From Adlercreutzia mucosicola DSM 19490 (lineage in GTDB: Bacteria; Actinomycetota; Coriobacteriia; Coriobacteriales; Eggerthellaceae), in NCBI RefSeq assembly GCF_000422625.1, contig NZ_AUGK01000005.1, positions 243,996-307,995 of the forward strand: a stretch of 64,000 bases of DNA, read 5' to 3'. The translations under genes were made by a program, and so were the position numbers. Of this stretch, positions 18,205 to 26,596 are shown one piece after another (the first letter of the stretch is position 1; the number at the start of each line of letters is the position of its first letter). The notes beneath the pieces were generated by a model. The model was not told where the DNA came from. It saw nothing but the letters and a program-made list of their open reading frames with translations, and ran no database searches.

Positions 18205-19515
18205 CTAGCTATGACGATCGCGGGCCGCCGCATCGATGCGCCAGGCCTCCCAGCCGCGCTCGCTGGGCTGGTAGAAGCAGCCGCGCTCGAGTCCCTCGGG
18301 CAGATAGTGCTGGTCCACCCAGCCGCCCGGATAGCTGTGAGGATACTTGTACTGGCCGTAGTTCTCGGAGCCGGGACGATGACGGTCGCGCAGATAGTCG
18401 GGCACCTTGCGGGCCGGACCGTGGCGCACCTCCGAGAGCGCCGCGTCGATGGCGGCCTCGGCGGCATTGGACTTCGGAGCCAGGGCCAGGTAGATGGCGG
18501 CCTGGGCCAGGTTGATGCGGCATTCGGGATACCCGATGACCTCGGCGGCACGGAAAGCGGCCTCGGCCACGAGCAGGGCCTGGGGATCGGCGTTGCCGAT
18601 GTCCTCCGAGGCGGCGATGAACATACGGCGGGCGATGAACTTCGGGTCCTCTCCCCCGTCGATCATACGGGCAAGCCAGTACACGGCGGCATCGGGGTCG
18701 CTGCCGCGCATGCTCTTGATGAACGCCGATATGATGTCGTAGTGCATGTCCTTATTCTTGTCGTAGGGCAGTGCCCGATGGGGCGTGGCCGTGCGCACCA
18801 TGGCCTCGGTGATGGTGACCGGCGCCTCGCGCGTACCCGGAGCCACCATGCCCGCGGCCAACTCTAGCGTAGTGAGCGCCCCGCGCCCATCGCCCCCGGC
18901 TAGGGTGACGATGGCCTCGCGGGCGGCCTCTTCCAGCACGTAGCCGCCGGCCAGACCACGGTCGTCATCCACCGCGCGGGCCGTAAGCTCGGCGATCTCA
19001 TCGTCGGCCAGGGAATGCAGCTCCACGACACGCGAGCGCGAGATCAGGGCCGAGTTCACCTCGAAGAAAGGGTTCTCTGTGGTGGCGCCCACAAGCACCA
19101 GCAGGCGGTCCTCCACGGCATGGAGCAGGGTATCCTGCTGGCTGCGGTTGAAACGATGGATCTCGTCCACGAACAGGATGGTGCGCAGCCCGCTCATGAC
19201 GAGGCGCTTCTCGGCGGCGTCGATCTCGCGGCGCAGATCGGACACCGTGCCGCCGATGGCCGAGACCTCCACGAAAGTGGCTTTGGTGGACTCGGCGATC
19301 ACGTGGGCCAGCGACGTCTTCCCCGTGCCCGCCGGCCCGAACAGAATGACCGAGCTGAGGCTATCGTTCTCGATGGCGGCCCGAAGCCAGCTGCCCTCGC
19401 CCACAGCCTCGCCCTGACCCACTACCTCATCCAGCGTGCGCGGCCGCATGCGCACCGCCAAAGGCGCCACGGCGCTGCGCTTGTCGTTTTCCATAGCAGT
19501 AAATAAAGTATCCAT
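18205..19515 (-). CDS. rarA: Replication-associated recombination protein A (RarA/MgsA) AAA ATPase
   Basis: The 436-residue protein belongs to the RarA/MgsA/WRNIP1 group of clamp-loader-like AAA ATPases that act at stalled replication forks. The N-terminal RPRTLDEVVGQ precedes Walker A (FGPAGTGKTSL) and Walker B (ILFVDEIHRFN), then sensor 1 (LVGATTENPFFEVN). The C-terminal MgsA domain holds DKNKDMHYDIISAFIKSMRGSDPDAA and a YPHSYPGGWVDQHYLPEG end typical of the family. The first ATG of the frame is used; an internal ATG (MENDKRS) six codons later is also possible. Confidence 0.95.
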   Translation of the reverse strand: MDTLFTAMENDKRSAVAPLAVRMRPRTLDEVVGQGEAVGEGSWLRAAIENDSLSSVILFGPAGTGKTSLAHVIAESTKATFVEVSAIGGTVSDLRREIDAAEKRLVMSGLRTILFVDEIHRFNRSQQDTLLHAVEDRLLVLVGATTENPFFEVNSALISRSRVVELHSLADDEIAELTARAVDDDRGLAGGYVLEEAAREAIVTLAGGDGRGALTTLELAAGMVAPGTREAPVTITEAMVRTATPHRALPYDKNKDMHYDIISAFIKSMRGSDPDAAVYWLARMIDGGEDPKFIARRMFIAASEDIGNADPQALLVAEAAFRAAEVIGYPECRINLAQAAIYLALAPKSNAAEAAIDAALSEVRHGPARKVPDYLRDRHRPGSENYGQYKYPHSYPGGWVDQHYLPEGLERGCFYQPSERGWEAWRIDAAARDRHS

Positions 19516-19614
19516 GGGCCTATGGTACCACCAAGCCCGCCTCGCTCTCGAGTCAAATGCGAGATTTTTCGAACAAATGTATTAGAAGATGGTTGGGGAT
19601 ATCGGCCACAAGCT

Positions 19615-19687
19615 GCGAGCGTCAGCGAGCCGCGAGCGTCAGCGAGCCGCGAGCGTCAGCGAGCCGCGAGCGTCAGCGAGCCGCGAG
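19615..19687. repeat. Tandem repeat of a 17-bp unit, 4.3 copies
   Basis: The unit GCGAGCGTCAGCGAGCC occurs four times without a mismatch (19615-19631, 19632-19648, 19649-19665, 19666-19682) and ends with GCGAG. The length of 17 is not a multiple of three, so it would shift any reading frame. It lies 100 bp upstream of the rarA start, in a gap without a gene. Confidence 0.9.
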
Positions 19688-19706
19688 TAAGGCCGAGCGA
19701 AAACAT

Positions 19707-19835
19707 GGCGCAAATACGCGGTTTGGTTCCCGTGCTTCCGTCACAGAGAAATTCCGACCTGGGATTTTGCCACCCGAGGGAACCAAAGTGCCCCTTTGCG
19801 ACAGCGCCGAGGGGACCAAACCGAGCATTTGCGCC
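19707..19835. repeat. 129-bp element with inverted arms and a third copy
   Basis: The left arm (19707-19731, starts GGCGCAAAT and ends GGTTTGGTTCCC) matches the reverse complement of the right arm (19811-19835) at about 20 of 25 positions. A third, more diverged copy in right-arm orientation lies at about 19778-19800. No gene covers it. The surrounding gap (19516-20257) also holds a tandem repeat and a candidate small RNA. Confidence 0.75.
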
Positions 19836-19961
19836 AACTTTTCCGCCGCCGCAGCGCATACAGCCGGCCTGCCCGAGCGACGTCCCGCCGGAACCAGGGC
19901 GAGCCGCCCGCGCCCGAAGCAGAATCGGCCGCGAGCTGCGAGCGCCAGCGCGCAGCTCGCG

Positions 19962-20000
19962 CAAAAAAAGAAGCGGCCCGGCGGAGGGGGCCGCCGGGCC
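19962..20000 (-). terminator. Rho-independent terminator
   Basis: A perfect 10-bp stem, GGCCCGGCGG with CCGCCGGGCC (19975-20000), is followed on the minus strand by GCTTCTTTTTTT. It would end the candidate small RNA and any galU read-through. Confidence 0.85.
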
Positions 20001-20092
20001 AGAAGGAGGGGGGATGCGACTCTCTCAGGAGCCGCTTTCTGCTTTTCAGAGACAAAGCAGGCAAGTGATCGGAGGGGATTGTCTCACTTGCT
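19962..20092 (-). ncRNA. Candidate structured small RNA with three hairpins and terminator
   Basis: Read on the minus strand from about 20092, there are three successive stems. The first is GCAAGTGA with TCACTTGC (20061-20091), with CCCCTCC in its loop. The second is CTGCTTT with AAAGCAG (20039-20060). The third is GCGGCTC with GAGTCGC (20016-20035). A C-rich stretch follows, then a 10-bp GC hairpin (19975-20000) and a T run (19962-19969). A TATACT box lies just upstream (20099-20104). C-rich loops that could pair with Shine-Dalgarno sequences are seen in some Gram-positive sRNAs and in actinobacterial 6C RNA, but I cannot match a family. A 34-codon plus-strand frame with an AAGGAGG site (20014-20118) is a weaker alternative reading. 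Confidence 0.5.
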
Positions 20093-20098
20093 GGGCTC

Positions 20099-20104
20099 AG
20101 TATA
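20099..20104 (-). promoter_or_regulatory. -10 element for the candidate small RNA
   Basis: The minus strand reads TATACT, seven bases before the first stem of the candidate RNA. No clear -35 is seen. Confidence 0.35.
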
Positions 20105-20257
20105 ACAACCACCCTTGAATTCCCTATGACGCGAAGGTGGTGAACTTGTGGATTCACAGGGTCATCATTAAGCAATTTGTCAGATTTGAGAAGAATTCCG
20201 ACCAGCCATAACGAGGCGTCAAAGCGTTATGATACCACGCTGCTGACGAGGTGTCAC

Positions 20258-21070
20258 CTACCCGTTCTTGCGCTGGAAGAGAATGTTGTTCGTCTCCAGC
20301 CAGCTCTCCACAGTGCCGGTGTCGAACCCGTCGGCCGGATCGATCACGAGCGCGTACATCTCCTCCTCGCGCAGCACCGCGTCCAGCGCGTCAGTCAGCT
20401 GGATCTCGCCGCCCACGCCGGGTTTCACATCGGCCAGAAGCTCCATCACGCGCGGACTCAGCAGGTAGCGGCCGAACACCGCCAGGTTGCTCGGTGCGTC
20501 CTGAAGCGCCGGCTTTTCCACGAGCGAGTCCACCTTCCACACGTCATCGGCCACGGCCGCACCGGCGATGACGCCGAAGCGGCTCACCTGGTCGTCGGGA
20601 ACGGGCATGACCGCGATGACGCTCGCGCCGTTATGGGCGTCGGAGACCGCCTTCATGGCCGGCAGCATCTTGTTGTCGGGCACGAGCACATCGCCCAGCA
20701 GCACGTAGAAGGGCTCGCCGGCACAGGCTTCGGCGGCGCAATGTACCGCATGCCCCAGACCCAGGGCCTCTTCCTGGTACACGTAGCTCACGTTGTAGTC
20801 GCCTACGGCCTCCACGGCGTCAGCATAGGCGTCCTTGCCGCGCTCGCGCAGCAGCGCCACCAGCTCGGGATTGGGGGTGAAGTGGTCCTCGATGGCCTTC
20901 TTCTCGCGGCTGTTGACGATGATGACCTCGTCGGCACCGGAGGCCAGGCCCTCCTCTACCACGTACTGGATGGCAGGGCGGTCCACCACCAGAAGCATCT
21001 CCTTGGGCTGGGCCTTCGTGGCCGGCAGAAAGCGGGTACCCAGGCCCGCTGCGGGAATCAGTGCCTTCAT
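20258..21070 (-). CDS. galU: UTP-glucose-1-phosphate uridylyltransferase
   Basis: The 270-residue nucleotidyltransferase makes UDP-glucose for envelope polysaccharides. The N-terminal motif KALIPAAGLGTRFLPATKAQPKEML is the GalU signature (residues 2-26). VLLGDVLVPDN holds the metal-binding aspartate, and DSLVEKPAL and FDTGTVESWL follow. The ATG at 21070 is used because the sequence upstream is a low-complexity shadow. At 270 residues it is slightly shorter than many GalU proteins (about 290). It starts 122 bp from the divergent apbE gene. Confidence 0.92.
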   Translation of the reverse strand: MKALIPAAGLGTRFLPATKAQPKEMLLVVDRPAIQYVVEEGLASGADEVIIVNSREKKAIEDHFTPNPELVALLRERGKDAYADAVEAVGDYNVSYVYQEEALGLGHAVHCAAEACAGEPFYVLLGDVLVPDNKMLPAMKAVSDAHNGASVIAVMPVPDDQVSRFGVIAGAAVADDVWKVDSLVEKPALQDAPSNLAVFGRYLLSPRVMELLADVKPGVGGEIQLTDALDAVLREEEMYALVIDPADGFDTGTVESWLETNNILFQRKNG

Positions 21071-21180
21071 CGAGCGCCTTTCTCGTCGGTCGGTGCGGGC
21101 CGGCCTCGCCGGCGCCGCCCCGATGTCTCGCAATTTCGTCGCGGCCCATGATACTACAGTCGGCGCGGCCGCAGGTCGGC

Positions 21181-21186
21181 TATACT
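21181..21186 (+). promoter_or_regulatory. -10 element for apbE, implying a leaderless transcript
   Basis: TATACT ends only six bases before the apbE ATG, so transcription would begin at or next to the start codon. There is no room for a ribosome site. No -35 is visible in the GC-rich upstream. Confidence 0.45.
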
Positions 21187-21192
21187 GGCACC

Positions 21193-22179
21193 ATGAGCGA
21201 ACACATGGAAGATACCCGCGACGTCATCCCCGACGAGGCGTTCTGCGAGATGCGGCCGGCCACAGGCGGCAGGCCGGCCGGCGTGCGTTTTCTCGCCTTC
21301 AACACCGTGATCGATATCGAAGCCTACGGCGAGGCGGCATCCTGCGAGGCGGCCTTTAGCGAGGCTCGGGCACTCTGCCGCACCTACGAGCGATTGTTCA
21401 GTCGTACCCTGCCCCATTCCGACATTGCCCGCATCAACGGCGCCGTCGGGGCGGAAGTGGCCATCGACCCGCTCACCTTCGACCTGCTCTCGCGGGCGCT
21501 CGCCTACTGCGCGGCCAGCGAGGGCGTCTTCGACATCACCGTGGGACCGGCCGTGCGCCTGTGGAACTTCCACGAGGGAGTGGTAGCCGACGCCGACGAG
21601 CTGGCCGAGGCCGTGCGCCACGTCGACTGGCGCCAATTGAAGCTGCGGGAAGACGCCACGGGCCACTTCGCCCAACTGGCCGACCCGGCGGCGGCCGTGG
21701 ATGCGGGCGGCATCGCCAAGGGCTGGATCGCCGATCGGCTCATCGAGGCCATGGACGCCCACGGCCTGGACGGCATCATCGTGAACCTGGGCGGTAACGT
21801 GGCCGTTTGCGGCACCAAGCCCTCGGGTGAGGCCTGGAACGTCGGCGTGCGCGACCCCCGCGACCCGGCGCGCCTCATCGGCGCCGTGCCGCTACGCGGC
21901 GGCTCAGCGGTCACGAGCGGCGTCTACGAGCGCTGCTTCACCGCCCCCGACGGCACCTTCTACCACCACATCCTGGACCCGCGCACGGGCATGCCCGTCG
22001 TCACCGACGTGGCCAGCGTCACCGTGATCTGCGAGCGATCCATCGACGCCGAGGGGTTCTCCACCACCCTGCTCGCCTTGGACCGCGAACGTGGCTGCTC
22101 CCTCGTGCAGCGCCATCCCGAGATCCTCCAGGCCTTCTTCGTCGACGGTGACGGCCGCATCGCAGCGGCCCGTAATTAG
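21193..22179 (+). CDS. apbE: FAD:protein FMN transferase (ApbE)
   Basis: The 328-residue enzyme attaches FMN covalently to threonine or serine in DxxxGAT-type motifs of FMN-binding proteins, using FAD as donor. Family motifs are present: FDITVGP, DAGGIAKGWIADRL (FAD and metal site), NLGGNVAV, TSGVYERCF and HHILDPRTGMPVVTDVASVTV. The ATG at 21193 follows a TATACT box by six bases, so the transcript may be leaderless. Unlike many ApbE proteins, it has no visible signal peptide or lipobox. A likely target, the FMN-binding lipoprotein at 26026-26586 (IAGATITT), is encoded about 4 kb away. Confidence 0.94.
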   Translation: MSEHMEDTRDVIPDEAFCEMRPATGGRPAGVRFLAFNTVIDIEAYGEAASCEAAFSEARALCRTYERLFSRTLPHSDIARINGAVGAEVAIDPLTFDLLSRALAYCAASEGVFDITVGPAVRLWNFHEGVVADADELAEAVRHVDWRQLKLREDATGHFAQLADPAAAVDAGGIAKGWIADRLIEAMDAHGLDGIIVNLGGNVAVCGTKPSGEAWNVGVRDPRDPARLIGAVPLRGGSAVTSGVYERCFTAPDGTFYHHILDPRTGMPVVTDVASVTVICERSIDAEGFSTTLLALDRERGCSLVQRHPEILQAFFVDGDGRIAAARN

Positions 22180-22411
22180 GGAGCTCGGCAGCGGGCCGCG
22201 CGAGCCCTCCCCGAGCGCGCCGCACGCCACCCCGCCGTGCCCAGCAGAGGCCCCCCCCGCAAACAGGCCGCGCCGCCCCGCCGCACACCCGACCGCCCCT
22301 CCCATTTGTGACCATGTTCTGGGGCTTTCCGTCCAGCGCCGGCAGCGCCCGCCCGCGGCGTTACACTGATTGTTACCGAAATGAACTAGTTGGCCGAAGG
22401 AGCCCTCGCCC

Positions 22412-23341
22412 GTGCAGCCCACCCCCGCCAAGGACAAATTCAACCTGGATTCCACTTACTTCGTAGCCTTTGAGATGGCCCACGAGGCCCTCACCCGCGG
22501 CCTGGCCGCAGCCAGCGACCTGAACATCACCCAGTACCGAGTGCTCACCAAACTGCTGCAGGCCGGCAAGGCGGTGAACCAGGGCGAGCTGGGCAAGCTT
22601 CTGGGCATGAAGCCCAACGTGGTCACCCAGGCCGTAGATGTGCTGGCCGCCGCGGGGCTCGTCACCCGCGCACCGGGCACCGCCGACGGTCGCACGCGCT
22701 TCCTCGCGGCCACCGAGGCCGGCGAGGCCCACGTGGCGGCGGTGAACGAGTCGCTCATCGCGAGTCTCTACGAGCACTTCCCCACCGACGACCCCACCTA
22801 CCGCACCATCTTGGAGGCAGCAGTGTCGGCCGCGGCCCAGATCGAGCCGCCGCTGGACCCGGGCCGCGCTCAGCGCTTCCCGGCCACCCGCTCGCTCGTG
22901 TCCATCGAGCTGTTGCGCGCCGAGACCGAGCGCACCCTGCGCGAGGCCACGGGCGCGTCGTTCAACGAGTGCCGCATCGTGCAGCGCCTCGGCGAGACCG
23001 ACCGCCCCGAGCGCGTCGGCGAACTGGCATGCGCCCTGCACCTGTCGCCGGTGAACGCCGCCCGAGCCACCGAGCGCCTCGTCGCCCGCGGCTGGGCCCG
23101 ACGCCTGAAGTCGCCCGCCGACAAGAAGGCGGTCTACGTGGCCCTCACCGACGAGGGCGTCTACCAGGGATTCCTCATCAGCGCCACGGTGAACGAACTG
23201 GCCGCCACGAAGCTGTGGGCCAACCTCACCCCCGGCCAGCGCGAGGCCATCGAGCGCGTCGGCCACGTGGTCGTAGCCGAGCTGGACGCCCGCCGTCAAG
23301 CAAAGGAGCAGGCCGCCTACGACCTGCTCCAGGAAATATAG
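22412..23341 (+). CDS. Tandem MarR-type regulator (two winged-helix domains)
   Basis: At 309 residues this is about twice the length of a MarR protein. The first winged helix (about residues 25-115) contains NITQYRVLTKLLQAGKAVNQGELGKLLGMKPNVVTQAVDVLAAAGLVTR (read with breaks) and a wing ending RTRFLAATEAG. The second (about 180-280) has LACALHLSPVNAARATERLVARGWARR and KKAVYVALTDEG. A single chain may therefore mimic a MarR dimer. The start is a GTG at 22412, with GAAGGAG ten bases upstream. It lies between apbE and the flavin-reductase operon and may control either. The effector is unknown. Confidence 0.82.
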   Translation: MQPTPAKDKFNLDSTYFVAFEMAHEALTRGLAAASDLNITQYRVLTKLLQAGKAVNQGELGKLLGMKPNVVTQAVDVLAAAGLVTRAPGTADGRTRFLAATEAGEAHVAAVNESLIASLYEHFPTDDPTYRTILEAAVSAAAQIEPPLDPGRAQRFPATRSLVSIELLRAETERTLREATGASFNECRIVQRLGETDRPERVGELACALHLSPVNAARATERLVARGWARRLKSPADKKAVYVALTDEGVYQGFLISATVNELAATKLWANLTPGQREAIERVGHVVVAELDARRQAKEQAAYDLLQEI

Positions 23342-23415
23342 CTCTCTAAGGAGCAACGACGGCGCGGCGCCGATGCCCAATGCAGCCCGCGGCAAAACGC
23401 AGCGACGAGCCCGGC

Positions 23416-24180
23416 CTAGCCGCGGGCCGCGGCGACGGCGCGGGGCTTCTCGGCCGTCTCCCGCCGCTCTTGCTTGCCCAGATAGGCCCCGGCCCCGAAC
23501 AGGAGGGCTAGGTTCACCGCAACGTCGGCCGCAAGCCACGCACCCAGCGCGGGCAAGCTCACCGCCGCCGTGTTAAGGGCACCGAAGGTGCCCACGGTGA
23601 GCAGCATCACCACCGCACCGCAGCCGGCAGCGGCCACCACAAGACTCGCCCCCAGACTGCGACCGGTCCGCGCCCGGGCCACGCAGGCGCACACCACGAG
23701 CGAGGCCGCTCCCAGCAGCGTGCCCAAAAAGGCCGCGAAGGCCACCAGGGCGCCTGCCAAGGCCAGCGCCCCCGGCAGCTTCGAGCTCATAGAGCCCACC
23801 TGCACCGCCGATAGGATGCCCAACACGACGATCACCAGGCACACCAGGGCCACCAAGGCCGTGGCCCAGCCCCACAGGAAGGCCGAAAGCGGGCGCGGGC
23901 GGGCGTCGCCACGGGCCGCAAGGGCCCCGTAGAGCACCACCCCGGCCGTGGACACTACGAGTGCCAGCCCCGCCGCGAACAGGAAGGCCACGAAGGCCGA
24001 GCCCGTGAGGATGGAGCAGATCACGTCCAAAATAGGCACGCCCGACGCCGAGATGTAGTCGAAGGCGAGCACGCCCGTGGCCCCGGCGATGGCAAGCCCC
24101 ACCCGGCCGAGCACGGCGATCACCAGCGCCAGGGCGAACAGCCATCCAAAGGGCCGCGCCATCTTCTTCATGTCATCCAT
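23416..24180 (-). CDS. Hydrophobic membrane protein of the flavin-reductase operon
   Basis: The 254-residue protein has six or seven predicted hydrophobic helices, for example WLFALALVIAVLGRVGLAIA, SAFVAFLFAAGLALVVSTAG and LVALVCLVIVVLGILSAV. It has a basic C-terminus and no haem, flavin or catalytic motif. I do not recognise the family. It begins one base before the stop of the FAD-reductase gene (24182), so it is the last gene of that operon and may anchor or feed the complex. Confidence 0.6.
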   Translation of the reverse strand: MDDMKKMARPFGWLFALALVIAVLGRVGLAIAGATGVLAFDYISASGVPILDVICSILTGSAFVAFLFAAGLALVVSTAGVVLYGALAARGDARPRPLSAFLWGWATALVALVCLVIVVLGILSAVQVGSMSSKLPGALALAGALVAFAAFLGTLLGAASLVVCACVARARTGRSLGASLVVAAAGCGAVVMLLTVGTFGALNTAAVSLPALGAWLAADVAVNLALLFGAGAYLGKQERRETAEKPRAVAAARG

Positions 24181-24181
24181 C

Positions 24182-26020
24182 CTAGTCTCCCATCTCGTTT
24201 TCCACCGCGAAGGTGCCGCAGAGGTACCCGCCGCAGAACGCCAGGCCCACGTCCCCCATGAGCGATCCTAAGATAGGGTCGCCGATGTAGCTGTTCTCGC
24301 CGCAGGCGCCGCCCGCGGTGTGCCAGCCGGCGTACAGCCCCGGAATGACGCGGCCACTCGTGCCCACCACCTGCATCTGGTCGTTGATGAGCAGGCCCGC
24401 CTTGGTGCCGTAGAGGTTACCGCCGATGCGGCAGCCGTAGAAGGGCGGCGTGGTAATGGCGTGCAGCCACTCGGGCGGCATGGGGTACATGAAGTCGTCC
24501 TCGCCCCGCTCGCACGCCTCGTTCCACTTCGCCACCGCCTCGGTGAGCACGCCCTCGGCCAGGCCCAGATCGGCCTCGAGCTCCTCTAAGGTGTCGCGGC
24601 GCTTCAGCACGTCGGCCTCGATGGCGTCGGCCACGCCGTGGTGCCAGTCGCGGTAGTGCTCGGGCACCTTCTCGATCTGCTCCAGATCGGGAGTCAGCAG
24701 CTTGCGGCAGTGCTCCTGGGCGAATCCGGCCAGATGGTCCTCGTAGTTCGCGTCGAAGACGATATAGGAGCGGTGGCCCGGCGGGGTCATTTGAATAGTG
24801 GCCAAGTCGCCCAGGGCGTAGATGGCGTTGGCGCCGTCCTCACCCACCCGCGAGTCCATGTAGCGCAGGCGGTTGCCGCACCGATCGATGGTCAGCCACG
24901 GCTGGCGCGACAGCTGGGTCATGCCGTCGTAGAGGAACCGCGCCCAGGTGCCCCCCTCGGCCTGCCAGTCCACGCCGCCGTCGAAGGAGGCCGAGCTGTT
25001 GAAGCCGGACACGTCGGCCCCCACCCCCAGTCCCATGCGGAAGCACTCGCCGGTCTCGCTCGCCGTAAGATAACTCGACGCACAGCCCATGGCCGCCGTG
25101 GGGATGTACTTGTCCAGCAGGGCCTTGTTGTTGCAGAAGCCCCCGGCCGTGAGGATGACGGCGCGCTTAGCGTGGATGAATCGCTCTTGCTGGAAACCCT
25201 CGTTGATGACCACGCCCACGATGCGGCCGTCGTCGTCCTGCACGAGGGCCTCGGCCGGACTCTGGAACTTGTAGTCCACCCCGTGGCGCTGGCCATAGGC
25301 GAACATGGCGTCGGTGGCGTCCTTCATCTTCAGCACGTGATGATCCAGCGTGGCATTCTTCGGCGCCACGTACACGGGAACCTCGCCGAGGCGCCACTGC
25401 ACGCCGCAGTCGGCCATCCAGTCGAGGGACTTGCCGCCCTCGGAGGCCAGACGGTAGATGAGCTTCGGGTCGGCGGCGTAGTGGTACTCGTCCATGGCCC
25501 AGTCGGTCAGGGCCTGGGGATCGAAGGGATAGCTCGGGAAGGCGAACTGCTTGGCGTTCTGGCCGGAATAGCCGCCGAGGATGCCGCACATGCCCGCCTC
25601 TTGGGCGTTGCCTCCGTGCAGGCCCAGTGCCTCCACGCAGATGGTGGCCGCCCCCAGCTCGGCAGCGCGGGCCGCGGCATTCAGGCCGCCCCCGCCGGCG
25701 CCCACCACGCAGATGTCGCACTCGTAGTCCCAGGCTGCGGGCACCTCGCGCGGCGGAATGGGGCTCGCGTCGTTGGCCGGGAAGCACGCCGGGTTGTGTT
25801 CGCGGTAGGTGCCGTCGGCGGCGCTGGCATTCGTAACGTCGCTGGCCGGGACGCCCTCGGGCGCGCCGTCAGCCGACCAGTCGCCGATGCGCCCCTCGGC
25901 CCCGTGGGCCGCATCAGGGCCGATGAGGGCCGCGGCCGCCGCGGCAGCGGTGGCCAACGCGCCCGTGGCCAAGAAGTCGCGCCGCGAGAGACCAGGCGCG
26001 GATACCGTGTTCTTATCCAT
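24182..26020 (-). CDS. Tat-exported FAD-dependent reductase (fumarate/urocanate reductase-like)
   Basis: The 612-residue protein has a twin-arginine signal (LSRRDFLATG, residues 11-20) with an alanine-rich hydrophobic stretch and AHG cleavage region. The FAD-binding loop is CDICVVGAGGGGLNAAARAAELGA. The middle and C-terminal parts show the flavocytochrome-c type layout, ending in a YAGWHTAGGACGENSYIGDP segment that closes the FAD site. There is no haem motif, so electrons should arrive from the neighbouring FMN-binding lipoprotein and multihaem protein. The substrate is unknown. The gene lies five bases after the lipoprotein gene in the same operon. Confidence 0.88.
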   Translation of the reverse strand: MDKNTVSAPGLSRRDFLATGALATAAAAAAALIGPDAAHGAEGRIGDWSADGAPEGVPASDVTNASAADGTYREHNPACFPANDASPIPPREVPAAWDYECDICVVGAGGGGLNAAARAAELGAATICVEALGLHGGNAQEAGMCGILGGYSGQNAKQFAFPSYPFDPQALTDWAMDEYHYAADPKLIYRLASEGGKSLDWMADCGVQWRLGEVPVYVAPKNATLDHHVLKMKDATDAMFAYGQRHGVDYKFQSPAEALVQDDDGRIVGVVINEGFQQERFIHAKRAVILTAGGFCNNKALLDKYIPTAAMGCASSYLTASETGECFRMGLGVGADVSGFNSSASFDGGVDWQAEGGTWARFLYDGMTQLSRQPWLTIDRCGNRLRYMDSRVGEDGANAIYALGDLATIQMTPPGHRSYIVFDANYEDHLAGFAQEHCRKLLTPDLEQIEKVPEHYRDWHHGVADAIEADVLKRRDTLEELEADLGLAEGVLTEAVAKWNEACERGEDDFMYPMPPEWLHAITTPPFYGCRIGGNLYGTKAGLLINDQMQVVGTSGRVIPGLYAGWHTAGGACGENSYIGDPILGSLMGDVGLAFCGGYLCGTFAVENEMGD

Positions 26021-26025
26021 AGCGG

Positions 26026-26586
26026 TTACGCCTCCTTCGGGGAATCGGACGAGGGGGAATCTGCGGAAGGGGTCGGGGCGTCAGCAGAGCCGTCGGCACC
26101 GGCCGCCTCCCCCGCTGCGGCCGCCTCGGCCTGAGCCAGGGCATCGGCGGTGGCCTGCTTCACACCGGCCGTGGTAATGGTGGCCCCGGCGATGACGTCG
26201 ATGTCGGGCCCTTGGGCCGCCTCGATCAGATCGGCGTACTTCCCGTCGCGGATGGCCTCGTAGCCGCCGCGTGACTGGCTCTCGCCCTCCTGGGTCATGC
26301 CCACGCACTGGATGCGGCCGTCATCCACTAGCAGCGTCACGGTGATGAGGCCCTCCATGCCGCGGCCCGTGCCCGTATACACGCCATCGGCCACGTCACC
26401 CTCCACCCGTCCGTTGCCATCGGCGGGAAGCTCGACGGCCCACGGATCGGGCTCGCGCAGGGCCAGCTGCTCGGCCGAGGCGGCGTCCTTCGATCCGCTT
26501 CCCTCGAAGCTGGCACCGCAGCCGGACAGGCCCAGCGTGAGCGCGCAGGCCCCGCAGGCCACTGCAGTCAGTTTGCTCGTTCTCAT
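26026..26586 (-). CDS. FMN-binding domain lipoprotein
   Basis: The 186-residue protein starts with a lipoprotein signal (LGLSGCG, Cys about 23) and a single FMN_bind domain (about 55-145). The flavinylation motif is DVIAGATITTAGVKQ, where the first threonine after GA is the expected covalent FMN site. The C-terminus is Ala, Ser and Pro rich. FMN_bind proteins of this kind carry electrons from the membrane to a FAD reductase; here that is the next gene. ApbE is encoded 4 kb away. The ATG at 26586 is chosen because the lipoprotein signal begins there and a GGAGGG site precedes it. Confidence 0.9.
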   Translation of the reverse strand: MRTSKLTAVACGACALTLGLSGCGASFEGSGSKDAASAEQLALREPDPWAVELPADGNGRVEGDVADGVYTGTGRGMEGLITVTLLVDDGRIQCVGMTQEGESQSRGGYEAIRDGKYADLIEAAQGPDIDVIAGATITTAGVKQATADALAQAEAAAAGEAAGADGSADAPTPSADSPSSDSPKEA

Positions 26587-26596
26587 CGCGCCCTCC

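Noticed and set aside
19522..20118. 198-codon plus-strand open frame upstream of galU
   Set aside because: It is produced by the tandem repeat and GC bias; only the last 34 codons have a ribosome site, and the minus-strand RNA reading is better supported.
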